Counted from the stretch's first letter, positions 52,527 to 61,907 are shown. The stretch: DNA of 64,000 nt from Beduinella massiliensis (GCF_900199405.1 NZ_LT963430.1:3193605-3257604); one strand, 5' to 3'. Numbers and translations are program-made. Notes: generated from the letters alone by a model not told the origin.

Positions 52527-53769
52527 CATCCTGCGCGAGGAGATCAAGCCCGCCCTGGGCTGTACGGAACCCATCGCCGCTGCTCTGGCTGTCGCCCGCG
52601 CCAGAGAAGCGCTCGGCGCCATGCCGGACAGCGTGCGCCTGCGCGTGAGCCGCAATATCCTCAAAAACGCGATGGGCGTCGGCATCCCCGGCACCGGCAT
52701 GGTCGGTCTGGAAATCGCCGCCGCGCTCAGCTGCGTCGCGGGACGCTCCGACTACGGGTTGGAGGTGCTCAGCGGCGCGGACGAGAAAGACCGCGCACGA
52801 GCCCGGCGCCTGGCCGCGCAGGGACTCGTTCAGGTCAAGCCCAAGGAGACGGACAAGAAGCTCTACATCGAAGCGGAGCTCGTCAAGGACGCGCACACCG
52901 CACGCTGCGTCATCGAGGACGCGCACACTCACATCGCGCTCGTGACGCTCGACGGCGCCGTGCTCGAGCAGGGCCGCACGGGCGCGCAGCACGCGGGGGC
53001 CGCATCGGACCATCCAATGGACGTCGCGGGCATCTACCGCTTCGTCACTTCGGTGGACGTATCCGCGCTCGCGTTCCTGCGCGAGGCGATCGAAATGAAC
53101 GAGGCGATCGCGGAGGAAGGGCTGCGCAGCGATTACGGCATGCGCGTGGGCAAAGTGCTGCGCGGGGATGGCCCTATAGGCGACGTGCCGCTCAAGGATT
53201 ACGTCGTCGCCTACACAGCCGCCGCTGCGGACGCGCGCATGGCGGGCTGCACGCTGCCCGTGATGAGCACCGCAGGCAGCGGCAACCAGGGACTCACGGC
53301 GACGCTGCCCGTCGTGGCCGTCGCCCGCCGCCTGAACGCGAGCGAGGAAAGCCTGCTGCGCGCGCAGGCGCTCAGCCAGCTCGTCACCATCCACATCAAG
53401 ACCCACATCGGCCGCCTCTCGCCGCTGTGCGGCTGCGCCATCGCCGCCTCCATCGGCTCGTGCTGCGCTATCACGTACCTGCTGGGCGGCACGCAGAGCG
53501 CCCTGTGCCGCGCCATCAAGAACATGATCGCGGACATCTCCGGCCTCATCTGCGACGGCGCGAAGTCGGGCTGCGCCCTCAAGATCGCCACGTCGGTCGC
53601 CAGCGCCATGCAGTGCGCGCAGCTCGCCCTCGCGGGCGCCGGCGCGGGTTGCCTGGACGGCATCATCGCGGAGGACGTGGAGCAGACGATTCAAAACCTC
53701 GGCAGCCTGGGCAGCCTCGGCATGCAAGCCACCGACCGCGTCATTCTGGATATGATGATCGCCAAGTAA
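52504..53769 (+). CDS. L-cysteine desulfidase / CyuA-like (UPF0597)
   Basis: 421 residues of the CyuA/UPF0597 iron-sulfur family: KPALGCTEP, GCTLPVMSTAGSGNQGLTA, LCGCAIAASIG and KSGCALK supply the Cys residues of the cluster. It releases pyruvate, ammonia and sulfide from cysteine, or acts as a related serine lyase. ATG at 52504 after GAAGGAG, inside the end of the dipeptidase gene. Confidence 0.85.
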   Translation: MEANAYLDILREEIKPALGCTEPIAAALAVARAREALGAMPDSVRLRVSRNILKNAMGVGIPGTGMVGLEIAAALSCVAGRSDYGLEVLSGADEKDRARARRLAAQGLVQVKPKETDKKLYIEAELVKDAHTARCVIEDAHTHIALVTLDGAVLEQGRTGAQHAGAASDHPMDVAGIYRFVTSVDVSALAFLREAIEMNEAIAEEGLRSDYGMRVGKVLRGDGPIGDVPLKDYVVAYTAAAADARMAGCTLPVMSTAGSGNQGLTATLPVVAVARRLNASEESLLRAQALSQLVTIHIKTHIGRLSPLCGCAIAASIGSCCAITYLLGGTQSALCRAIKNMIADISGLICDGAKSGCALKIATSVASAMQCAQLALAGAGAGCLDGIIAEDVEQTIQNLGSLGSLGMQATDRVILDMMIAK

Positions 53770-53801
53770 AAAACACCCCAGTATTAAAGGAGGTCCTTTT
53801 T

Positions 53802-54761
53802 ATGAACAAGCGTGAAAGAGTCCTGGCCGCCCTGAACAACCTGCCGGTCGACAGGCCTCCCGTAGGCTTCTGGTTTCACTTTCAGGCCGATCAGGGCGTA
53901 GGCGAGGCGTGCGTCAAGGCGCACCTGGACTACTACAACCACATCGACGTCGACATGGTGAAGATCATGTGCGACAGCTATTTCGACTACCCGAATCCCG
54001 TCGCCAAGTCGGTCCAATCGCCGCAGGACTGGTACAACATGCAGCCGCTGGGGCCGGATTCCCCCTTCATCCGCGAGCAGGTCGCGCGCGCGAAGGCCGT
54101 GAAGGCCGGGCTGAAGGACGACATGGTGGTCATCTACAACGTGTTCGCGCCCTTTTCCCTCATCCGCTTCGGCACCAGCAACGAGCTGGTGACCCGCCAT
54201 CTGAAGGAAGATCCGAAGGCCGTTCAGTACGCGCTCGACGTCATCGCGAAGGACGCCGCTCTGCTCAGCGAGCTGCTGATCCGGGAAGCCGGAATCGACG
54301 GCATCTACTACTGCGTACAGGGGGGCGAAAAGGATCGCATGAGCGTCGAAACGTACCGCGAGCTCATCGGTCCCTCCGACCGCGCGGTGCTCGAACACGC
54401 CAACCGGTTCAGCGAGAACAACGTGCTGCACTGCTGCGGCTGGGCGGGCATCCCCAACCATCTGGAGGTCTGGCAGGATTACCCGGCTAAGGCCATCAAC
54501 TGGGCCTGCTTCATCGAGGACATGGACCTCACGCAGGGCAAGGCGTTCTTCGGGGGCAAGTGCGTGCTCGGCGGGTTTGACAACCGGCCCTGCGGGGTGC
54601 TCTTCTCCGGCACGCGCGAGGAGGTCGAAGCCACGACCCGCGCGCTCGTTCAAGCGGCCGGCACGACCGGCGTGATCCTCGGCGCCGACTGCACGCTGCC
54701 CGCCAGCATCGACAAGGAGCGGATCGGCTGGGTCGTGGACGCGGTGCGCCGTCTGGCGTAA
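53802..54761 (+). CDS. UroD/MtaA-like protein (paralogue of 37195-38136)
   Basis: 319 residues, UroD superfamily with LHCCGWAG (His-x-Cys) and a GADC near the end, which fits the zinc methyltransferase (MtaA-like) motif. 33 bp after cyuA with AAAGGAGG, so in the same operon. It may be a corrinoid-methyl carrier; no corrinoid protein gene is in the window. Confidence 0.75.
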   Translation: MNKRERVLAALNNLPVDRPPVGFWFHFQADQGVGEACVKAHLDYYNHIDVDMVKIMCDSYFDYPNPVAKSVQSPQDWYNMQPLGPDSPFIREQVARAKAVKAGLKDDMVVIYNVFAPFSLIRFGTSNELVTRHLKEDPKAVQYALDVIAKDAALLSELLIREAGIDGIYYCVQGGEKDRMSVETYRELIGPSDRAVLEHANRFSENNVLHCCGWAGIPNHLEVWQDYPAKAINWACFIEDMDLTQGKAFFGGKCVLGGFDNRPCGVLFSGTREEVEATTRALVQAAGTTGVILGADCTLPASIDKERIGWVVDAVRRLA

Positions 54762-54793
54762 CCCCGGCGTCCCTCAGGTCCATCACAGCTTCC

Positions 54794-54820
54794 GGGAGCC
54801 CGCAAGGGGCTCCCTTCTTT
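54794..54820 (+). terminator. Terminator of the dipeptidase-cyuA-UroD operon
   Basis: Stem GGGAGCC/GGCTCCC, then TTCTTT. Confidence 0.65.
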
Positions 54821-54840
54821 GCGCGATCTGCGCTTCCCGC

Positions 54841-54868
54841 TTGACATCGCCGCCTTCCATGCTATAAT
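54841..54868 (+). promoter_or_regulatory. Sigma-A promoter of the AraC-family gene
   Basis: -35 TTGACA (54841-54846) and -10 TATAAT (54863-54868) with 16 bp between; both boxes match consensus. Confidence 0.85.
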
Positions 54869-54904
54869 CAAAGCCATTCGGGCAACGTCAAGCGAGGTGT
54901 CTTC

Positions 54905-55882
54905 ATGGATACGCGACAGGACGCACAGCAGAACATGCAGCACAACATCTTCTACAGGCATTTCGACCTGCCGGCACACTTCCCGGTCATCGGCCTGCTG
55001 GGCGACTCGTGGCAATACGTCCGCGAGCCTGTTTCCCGCATGCACTTTCACAACTGCCTGGAAATCGGTTACCTCTACAAGGGCAGCGGTCAGTACTACG
55101 TGGACGACAAGGAAGTGCACTTCGAGGCCCCGGCCATCGTGCTCGCGCCGCCCAACGCGCCCCATGCCAACATCGTGGACGAGGGCGCCGTCTGCGGCTG
55201 GAAGTGGATTTACGTCGACCCCATTCAGCTGCTGCCCCAGCTCTCCCCGCGCCTGGCCAACGCCATCAACCAATACCAGCGGCTTCTCGCAGGGGCGGAC
55301 TGCATCCTCTCCGCCAGGGAGCACCCGCAGATTTTCGCGCTGACCGAGATGATCATCGGGGAGATGGAGGGGCAGGGCCAGCACTACCACCATATCGTGC
55401 GCGAGCTGCTGTACGCGTTCTTCCTCCTGCTGCTGCGCGTCTCCCCTACCGTGCAGCCGAGCGATCACTTCATCAACCCCCGGATGGGCTGCATCGCCCC
55501 GGCCATCTCCTTTATCGCGGAAAATTACATGAACGACCTCTCCATCGAAGAGCTCGCCCAGCTCTGCCACGTCAGCACCTCGCACTTCCGGCGGCTCTTC
55601 AAGCAGGTGCTCGGCTGGGCCCCGCTGGACTACCTGCAGGTCATCCGCATCGACCGCGCCTGCGTGCTGCTCTACAACTGCGAGTATTCCGTCACCGACA
55701 TCGGCATGCAGGTGGGCTATCCATCGCCCTCCAGCTTCAGCCGCCAGTTCCGCCGTATCCACGGCATATCGCCCAGCCAATGGCGCCAAAAGATGCGCAG
55801 CGAGGAAAACCCCATCGTCACCGCCTACTTCAACTCCGTTCCGCACGCCACGCAGCAGTTCTTCCCGCTCGAGCAGGGCTGA
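54905..55882 (+). CDS. AraC-family transcriptional regulator
   Basis: 325 residues. A cupin-like sensor domain (FHNCLEIGYLYKGSGQYYVDDKEV..., about 40-90) and two C-terminal HTHs (SIEELAQLCHVSTSHFRRLFK then VTDIGMQVGYPSPSSFSRQFR). The usual target is a sugar-use operon, but none is adjacent. Own consensus promoter. Confidence 0.9.
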   Translation: MDTRQDAQQNMQHNIFYRHFDLPAHFPVIGLLGDSWQYVREPVSRMHFHNCLEIGYLYKGSGQYYVDDKEVHFEAPAIVLAPPNAPHANIVDEGAVCGWKWIYVDPIQLLPQLSPRLANAINQYQRLLAGADCILSAREHPQIFALTEMIIGEMEGQGQHYHHIVRELLYAFFLLLLRVSPTVQPSDHFINPRMGCIAPAISFIAENYMNDLSIEELAQLCHVSTSHFRRLFKQVLGWAPLDYLQVIRIDRACVLLYNCEYSVTDIGMQVGYPSPSSFSRQFRRIHGISPSQWRQKMRSEENPIVTAYFNSVPHATQQFFPLEQG

Positions 55883-55942
55883 GCGTCCGGCGGCGTGCCG
55901 GCGCGCGCGGCCGCATCCCGCGAATTTCCGACAAACCCAAAA

Positions 55943-56000
55943 AGCCGTTCCCCGTGTACGGACGCTGCGGCGCCCGCATTCAGGGAACGGCTCCTTTTTT
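55943..56000. terminator. Bidirectional terminator between the AraC and GGDEF genes
   Basis: Stem AGCCGTTCCC/GGGAACGGCT with a 30-nt loop, then TTTTTT on the plus strand and AAAA on the other side. Confidence 0.75.
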
Positions 56001-56011
56001 CATTTCACGGT

Positions 56012-56998
56012 TCATTCAGCCCAGCAAAAGCGTCCTTTTCCCAGCGACTTCGCCCGGTACAGCGCGCGGTCCGCGCGCTGATAGAGGGCGGTAAAGTCCT
56101 CCCCGGCCCGGCCGCTGAAAGCGATGCCGGCCGAGCAGCTGACGTGCGTACCGACGCCCTCCGAGAGCGTCCGGCAGCTTTCGGCCAGCGCCGCGAAACG
56201 CCCTTCCGCCTCCTTGCGGTCCGAGACGGCGCTGTCCCATACGGCAAATTCGTCGCCGCCCATCCGTCCCAGAATCGCGGAGGGGGCGAAGGCCCGTTTA
56301 AGCGCGCGCGCAAACTCACGGATGACCTGATCGCCCGCCAGATGACCCATGGTATCGTTGACGCGCTTGAATTCGTCCAGGTCGATCGCGAAAAAGCAGC
56401 CGTTTTCCCGCCCGATCGCCTGGGTCACGCGCCGCTCCATATAGACCCGGTTGTACAGCTCGGTCATGTGATCCATCTCGACCCGCCGTTCCAGCGCCTT
56501 TGTCTTCTTGAGGGCTTCGTTGGCCAGCGAAGCGAGCGATTTGGGGTAGAACTCGTCCTCCCCCTGGTCGGCATACGGCATGGAATGGTGCACGGTGCAA
56601 ATTTCAACGCCGCTTCCCGTGTCCCGGCAAACCACGGTAAAGCGGCTGCCCTCCATGTCCACGAGCACCGCCTTGCCGGGCGTCACCTTCTCACGCGCCC
56701 AGATGCTGCCGTAGACGACGCAGACGTCCGCGCTGATCGCCTGTACGTCGTACCACTCGTCCTGCAGTTCAAATTGAATGTCGCGCGCCTCCGTCTGGTC
56801 GGCCATCATCCCCCGCAGGAATTCCTCCCGGCACTTGTAAAGCTCGTGCCTGCCCGTCCCGATCATCAGCAGATCGGCGGGAAGCGATGCCAGTTCCCTT
56901 TCCATTTGGTCCGGATTCTCGTTCACGACATAAAGGTGCCAAAGGCGCCTGACCTTATCCATCGCCCTGCGATGAAAATCCGAATACGTCCGGGCCAT
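56012..56998 (-). CDS. Diguanylate cyclase with SnoaL/NTF2-like domain
   Basis: About 328 residues. The N-terminal half (WHLYVVNENPDQMERELAS..., about residues 15-145) resembles SnoaL/NTF2 sensor folds; the C-terminal GGDEF domain has RMGGDEFAVW, the catalytic motif, but no RxxD inhibition site just before it. It should make cyclic di-GMP. ATG at 56998 after GGAGG. Convergent with the AraC gene. Confidence 0.8.
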   Translation of the reverse strand: MARTYSDFHRRAMDKVRRLWHLYVVNENPDQMERELASLPADLLMIGTGRHELYKCREEFLRGMMADQTEARDIQFELQDEWYDVQAISADVCVVYGSIWAREKVTPGKAVLVDMEGSRFTVVCRDTGSGVEICTVHHSMPYADQGEDEFYPKSLASLANEALKKTKALERRVEMDHMTELYNRVYMERRVTQAIGRENGCFFAIDLDEFKRVNDTMGHLAGDQVIREFARALKRAFAPSAILGRMGGDEFAVWDSAVSDRKEAEGRFAALAESCRTLSEGVGTHVSCSAGIAFSGRAGEDFTALYQRADRALYRAKSLGKGRFCWAE

Positions 56999-57242
56999 TG
57001 GAACCCCCTCCTTTACCGCGGGCCGCGCGGCGATCCCTGATGGGAAAAGCCTCGCCGCCCATCCTGCGCCTCTGTCCATCAGTATAGTCGATAAACGCGG
57101 CTTCGTAAAGCGCATGCGGCGGGCTTTTTTGCCTTTTTGCAAATTTACAAAAGATGCCGCCGGAATCGTACGATCCCGACGGCTTTCAATGGGGCCTGCG
57201 CCTGTGCGGCCCGCTTCGGAGCCTTCGCGCGTTTCGGCGCGC

Positions 57243-59411
57243 TTACTGCTCCATCTGACGGCCCACGATGGAAGCCGTCGTCTCCGCAACCTTGAGCTCG
57301 GTGTCGCCCATCTTCGCGTTCTGTTCGCGCGAAAGGAGCAGCACCGCGCCGATGGATTCGCCGTCCGCGATGATCGGGCAGATCACCTGCGCGGTGTACG
57401 CGGCGGCGTCTTCCTCGTTCGTCACGGCCAGCATCTTGCCGCCGGATTGGCGGCTGACGTTGACGACCTGGCGGCCCTGAATCGCCGCCTCCAGGTCGCG
57501 GCTGATGGGCTTATCCCACAGCTCCTTGCGCGATACGCCGCTGGCGGACACGACCATGTCGCGGTCGCAGATGCACGCGATGTGCCCCAGCGAACGGAAG
57601 AGCGACTCCGTGTAATCCTTGGCGAAGGAGGAGATTTCCCCGATCGGGGAATACTTCTTGAGGATCACCTCGCCGTCCTTGTCCGTATAAATCTCCAGCG
57701 GGTCGCCGTCACTGATAACATGGGCATCGAAAACCTTGTCCTTTTGGTTCTTCGCGCTTTGGACAAGACGGCATTGCAGGATATTTTCGATGCCCCGGTT
57801 AAAATTTACGGCTTCCTCCAACGTGCAGGAGCGAAGCAGCGCGTCGATGTCCGCCTGCAGGTAGATCTCCAGATGGTCCTCGAATACCCGGATGCGGTCG
57901 ATGATGAGTTCGAGGTCGTTGCGCTCGAGCTTCTCCTTTTCCAGCACGTCCCGGAATACGTCCATCGCCGTCTTGGCGACGCGGTTGACCCGCAAAATGG
58001 TGTTGCGCCTGTCCGAAAGCAGGCCGATCTGACGGTTCAGCCCTTCTATCTTCCTTTGCAGATCGCCCTCCAGCTCGTCGTACGTCTCTTCCAGCAGGGC
58101 TTCCTGCTCGGGGTGCTTCATCAGATCCCGGATGCGCTGGCGCTTGGTGGCCTTCAGCTCCTCGTGCAGGTCGCTGAGCACCTCCGCCAGATGATCGGCG
58201 GACTGCTCGGTCTCCGCCACGTCTTCTCTCTCCCGGGAAAGGCCGGCGTTGAGCTGTTCCAGCATGCCGGAGGAACCCTCCATCACGCGCCGGACGTAGA
58301 TTTTCAGCAGCTCATCCAGCCTGTCCGCCCGAATATGGTGAGAGGTGCACCCGGCGAGGCCACGCCGGTGGTACGTACCGCAGGTGTAGGCGGGCTTCAA
58401 GTCGCTGCGGCTCATGGCGAACATGGGGCCTGCGCAGTCGCCGCATTCCAGAAAGCCGGAGTACACGTTGTCATACTTCTTCACGCCCCGGTAGTTGGAG
58501 CGGGTGCGCTTTTCCCGCAGGGCCCGCGTCGTGGCGAAGGTGCGGTAATCGACGATGGCCTGATGGTGGTTTTCGATGACGATGTGCTCTTCCTCGTCCC
58601 GCTTCACGTCCCTGCCGTTGATCTTGGCCCGCGTATACTTGCCCTGCCGCAACGTGCCGATGTAAAAGTCGTTGTCCAGGATGCCCTGAACGCTCACGAT
58701 GCTCCACGCGGCCTTTACCGGGCGGTTGTAGCTTTCGCCCTCGGCTTCCTTGCGCATCTGTTCGGACATACGCGGGGTAGGAATCCCCTGCTCAGTGAGG
58801 AAGTTGGCGATCTTCTTGTATCCCCAGCCCTCGTGATTGTAGAGCGCAAAAATCCGCCGAACGATGTCCGCCTCGGTTGGCACGACCTCGAATTCCCGCT
58901 GCCGGTTCACGATATAGCCGTAGGGCGCGGCGCAGATCCACCGGCCGTCCACCTGCCGCCGCTTGATGACGTTTCTGACCTTCTTGGAGGTGTCGGTGAC
59001 GGGCATCTCATTGATCAGGAACTGAAACTGAATCTTCAGCCAATCGTCGTCATTGGGAAAGTCGATGCCGTCGCCGATGGAGATGATGCGGACCCCGGCG
59101 TCGCGGAGGTCCTCCAGCTCCACCAGGCCGCGACTGTTGCGGCGGGAAAACCGCGAAAAATCCTTGACGAGGAGGATGTCCTTGCGGTGCGCCATCAGCT
59201 CGCGGCGCATGGACTGATAGCCCTCGCGCTGTTCAAAGGTATAGCCAGAGCGGTCGCGGTCCTCGTAAAAGGTGAGCGTGCTGCCGGGAAAACGCTGCTT
59301 CACGTAGTCCGCGAGGATCGCCTTCTGGTTTTCGATGGAGGTGTTGTCCTTGTCCAGCTCGTCGTCCACGGAGATGCGTGCGTAGCCCGCGATGTCAAAG
59401 GTTTCGATCAC
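57243..59411 (-). CDS. Large serine recombinase fused in frame to the C-terminal part of SpoVT
   Basis: 722 residues. 1-150: serine recombinase catalytic domain (Ser14 in GYARISVD, VKDFSRFSRR). About 165-290: recombinase domain. About 323-354: zinc ribbon (CGDC... CGTYHRRGLAGC). About 390-460: coiled coil. From residue 566 the protein becomes the SpoVT sporulation regulator from its middle: GDPLEIYTDKDGEVIL, KKYSPIGEI, then LGHIACICDRDMVV and a final RQMEQ, typical of SpoVT's C-terminal GAF domain. The SpoVT N-terminal AbrB domain is missing. The GTG start (59409-59411) follows GAGG. Confidence 0.85.
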   Translation of the reverse strand: MIETFDIAGYARISVDDELDKDNTSIENQKAILADYVKQRFPGSTLTFYEDRDRSGYTFEQREGYQSMRRELMAHRKDILLVKDFSRFSRRNSRGLVELEDLRDAGVRIISIGDGIDFPNDDDWLKIQFQFLINEMPVTDTSKKVRNVIKRRQVDGRWICAAPYGYIVNRQREFEVVPTEADIVRRIFALYNHEGWGYKKIANFLTEQGIPTPRMSEQMRKEAEGESYNRPVKAAWSIVSVQGILDNDFYIGTLRQGKYTRAKINGRDVKRDEEEHIVIENHHQAIVDYRTFATTRALREKRTRSNYRGVKKYDNVYSGFLECGDCAGPMFAMSRSDLKPAYTCGTYHRRGLAGCTSHHIRADRLDELLKIYVRRVMEGSSGMLEQLNAGLSREREDVAETEQSADHLAEVLSDLHEELKATKRQRIRDLMKHPEQEALLEETYDELEGDLQRKIEGLNRQIGLLSDRRNTILRVNRVAKTAMDVFRDVLEKEKLERNDLELIIDRIRVFEDHLEIYLQADIDALLRSCTLEEAVNFNRGIENILQCRLVQSAKNQKDKVFDAHVISDGDPLEIYTDKDGEVILKKYSPIGEISSFAKDYTESLFRSLGHIACICDRDMVVSASGVSRKELWDKPISRDLEAAIQGRQVVNVSRQSGGKMLAVTNEEDAAAYTAQVICPIIADGESIGAVLLLSREQNAKMGDTELKVAETTASIVGRQMEQ

Positions 59412-59694
59412 TTGCCGTCACCTCGCTTGCCTTTATATTCTGCCGTCCCGCGGTTGCATCCGGAGACGGTTTCGTCGCTTTCCAGAGGCCCTCCAGACAC
59501 GGAAAGCCCCAAGCCCTATCAACAACAGTGATTCTATCCATTCCTGTATCAGATAACATTGTAACGCAATGCGGCCGATATTACAAGCGCTAAGCCAAAG
59601 AAATGGGAGAGCGCCCGCCCTCCCATCTGCATCCCGATACCCTGTCAATCGGCTGAAATGAGAGGGCGCCTCGTCCTCCCGTTTTTTCTTTTTC
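59412..59694. other. Gap upstream of the serine recombinase gene
   Basis: No gene is seen. It contains a small hairpin (CATTG-TAACG-CAATG, near 59557-59571), an 8-base match to the SpoVT junction, and no SpoVT N-terminal sequence. Confidence 0.5.
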
Positions 59695-59949
59695 TCAAAG
59701 CGGCAAATTTTGCTGCTGCTCGTGCCGGACAGCCAGTTCCGCAAGCCGCTTTTGATTGTAGGAAAGCAGGTTCAGCGTGCTTTGATAGAGATCGCAGCCG
59801 CCGGACGCATACACGGCGACCAGATATTTTTTCAGCTTGTACTTTGCATAGAGGGGCCTCAGGCTTTCCCGCACAGCGGGATCGTCTTTTTCCGCGTTGG
59901 TCAGCCAGACCTCCACCAGCCGGCGTTCGTCGCTTATGCGAACCTCCAA
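59695..59949 (-). CDS. Small conserved protein next to serine recombinase
   Basis: 84 residues (EVRISDERRLVEVWLTNAEKDD at the start, YKLKKYLVAVYASGG in the middle). I recognise it as a type of small protein often found beside large serine recombinases in clostridial mobile elements; its function is unknown. The TTG start (59947-59949) is inferred; a GGGAGGAG lies about 12 nt upstream. Confidence 0.6.
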   Translation of the reverse strand: MEVRISDERRLVEVWLTNAEKDDPAVRESLRPLYAKYKLKKYLVAVYASGGCDLYQSTLNLLSYNQKRLAELAVRHEQQQNLPL

Positions 59950-60139
59950 AGGTCATCACGCTCCTCCCTTCCAATCGTTTCCTCGCCTTCCTCGATTTAT
60001 GCAGCCGGGGCGAACGCAAAAATCGAGGCCCGAAGGCCCGCGAGGAAGCGCGGCGGAAAAGAGGCGTAAAACAGGAAAGGCCGGGCCGCAAAAATCTGCG
60101 AACCGGCCATTCTGTGTTCCTGCTGGGCAATTCTTCGCG

Positions 60140-61123
60140 TCAAACTCCCGCGATTTTCATCGCGCCGTGCAAGCCCATTTTGCCCGAAATTTCCGACGGC
60201 ACCTGCTCGGCGTCTTCGATGCCCATCGCGCCCAATACGTCCCTGATCGCGCGCTGCAGGGGCATCTTGCCCGCGATATAAACCTTTACAGACGAAACGT
60301 CCGGGATAAATGCCTGGAGCGCCAGCGCATCCTGCGCGAGCACCGCGCCGAGCAGGTAACTGCGCAGGCGAACGCTCTCTACGCCGCCCAGTTGATTGAG
60401 GATGCGCCCCGCAAACGCCGAGCGCCCCAGCCCGCAGCGCAGGCATTCCATCGCGCCCCTGCACGCCATCTCCGCGTCGTAGTCCTCCTCCGTGGCGAAC
60501 GCGCGCCCGACGGCGTCGGCCAGGATCGTGCCGTGCGTGACCGCGTCGAGCAGCTCGCCGGAGATGGAGGTCATGCAGCCGAGGATCTCCCCTTTCGCGC
60601 TGACGCGGACGAACTTGTTGTGCGAGCCGGGCAGGATGAACACGCTCTCCTGCCGCGGCCTCAGCAGGTCATAGAGCCCGATCGATTCGGTCTCCTCGCC
60701 GCGCATCATGTCCATGCCGGAGCAGTTTTCGAGCGTCACGCTGCCGGCGAAGTTGCGGACGCCCGGGATGAAGGCAATCTCAAACGGCGCGATCTGCGGA
60801 AAGCGCTCTGTGCGCATGCCGCGCCGCAGGTCTTCCGCTGAGACGGGGGCGATCAGATGCGGAATCTCCAAGAGGCCCACGTTGCTCGTGATCATGCCGA
60901 AAGCTACGCAGCGCGACACGTCCCCCATCTGCAATCCGGCCTTTTGAAGGACCTCCTCCATGCACTCGGCGAGCATCGCCTTGAGCCTGCCGTTGTGTCC
61001 ATCGATCGCCGTATGGCGCACGCCGCCGGAACGGCTGCCGCGCGCGAGAACCCGGCCGTCCCCGCCCAACAGCATGCAGCGCAGGTTGGTCGTGCCGCAG
61101 TCCACGATGATCGTCGCGCTCAT
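60140..61123 (-). CDS. dgoK: 2-dehydro-3-deoxygalactonokinase
   Basis: About 327 residues of the ASKHA sugar-kinase-like DgoK family (IIVDCGTTNLRCMLL phosphate-1 motif; PGSHNKFVRV; IYIAGK-like segment VKVYIAGKMP). It phosphorylates 2-keto-3-deoxygalactonate. ATG at 61123 with GGGAGG; it overlaps dgoA by 4 bp. Confidence 0.85.
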   Translation of the reverse strand: MSATIIVDCGTTNLRCMLLGGDGRVLARGSRSGGVRHTAIDGHNGRLKAMLAECMEEVLQKAGLQMGDVSRCVAFGMITSNVGLLEIPHLIAPVSAEDLRRGMRTERFPQIAPFEIAFIPGVRNFAGSVTLENCSGMDMMRGEETESIGLYDLLRPRQESVFILPGSHNKFVRVSAKGEILGCMTSISGELLDAVTHGTILADAVGRAFATEEDYDAEMACRGAMECLRCGLGRSAFAGRILNQLGGVESVRLRSYLLGAVLAQDALALQAFIPDVSSVKVYIAGKMPLQRAIRDVLGAMGIEDAEQVPSEISGKMGLHGAMKIAGV

Positions 61124-61794
61124 TTTTCCGCCTCCCACGCCGCAATCGCCTGGGTGAACGCCTTTGCGCGCGCCTCAATCGCCGCGTAGTCGCCTTCCCT
61201 GACCGCGTCCGCAAGGACGAGCGGCCCGCCCACGCCGAAGCCGCAGACGCCCGCATTCAGGAAGTCCCTGACGTTATCCGGCTTGACGCCGCCCACCGCG
61301 CTCATCGGAATATGCTTCAGCGGCCCGCGCACAGCCTTGATGTAGCCCACGCCGAGCTCGCCCGCCGGGAAGAGCTTGACGATGTCCGCGCCCGCGTTCC
61401 ACGCGGTGACGATCTCCGTCGGCGTCAGCGCGCCGGGCATGGAGACCATGCCGAGCTCGCGGGCCCTGCGGATGACCTCGATGTTTACATCCGGGGAGAT
61501 GACCAGCCCCGCGCCGGCCTCATGTGCCGCCGAGACCTCGTGGACGCTCAGCGCCGTGCCGCAGCCCACCGCGACGGTATCGCCGTAGTGCTCCGTCACG
61601 TAGCGAATCTTGTCCGCATTCTCCCGCAGATAGTTCTCCCGGTCGTGGTCAAACGTAAATTCCAGCACGCGCACGCCGCCCGCAATCAACGCACGGACGA
61701 CGCCGTCGATGCGGTCCATCGGCAGGCCGCGCAGAATCGCGACCAGGTGCTCCCGGCGGATGATTTCAAGGACTTCGTCATGACTTCTGTTCAT
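61120..61794 (-). CDS. dgoA: 2-dehydro-3-deoxy-6-phosphogalactonate aldolase (KDPG/KDPGal family)
   Basis: About 224 residues, KDPG/KHG aldolase fold: VRVLEFTFDH (Glu) and Schiff-base Lys in VKLFPAG. It splits the phosphorylated product into pyruvate and glyceraldehyde 3-phosphate. ATG at 61794 with AAGGAAG. It overlaps dgoK. Confidence 0.85.
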   Translation of the reverse strand: MNRSHDEVLEIIRREHLVAILRGLPMDRIDGVVRALIAGGVRVLEFTFDHDRENYLRENADKIRYVTEHYGDTVAVGCGTALSVHEVSAAHEAGAGLVISPDVNIEVIRRARELGMVSMPGALTPTEIVTAWNAGADIVKLFPAGELGVGYIKAVRGPLKHIPMSAVGGVKPDNVRDFLNAGVCGFGVGGPLVLADAVREGDYAAIEARAKAFTQAIAAWEAEK

Positions 61795-61907
61795 GCTTTT
61801 TCTTCCTTTCCGTACACGATAAAAAGCGAAGCGGGAAGCCGGGCAACGATCGTAAGCCGGCTTCCCGGGCAATCAGAGCCGCTCTCCCGGCGCCGGGCAG
61901 CGACGGC

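Noticed and set aside
53427-54761. 444-codon reading that joins the end of cyuA (other frame) to the UroD-like gene
   Set aside because: The first 125 codons are an out-of-frame reading of cyuA; AAAGGAGG before the ATG at 53802 sets the true start.
57714-59559. GATAACAT found at both the SpoVT junction and 59552-59559, as possible attL/attR core
   Set aside because: Only 8 bases, not extended, and no SpoVT N-terminal sequence next to the second copy; could be chance.
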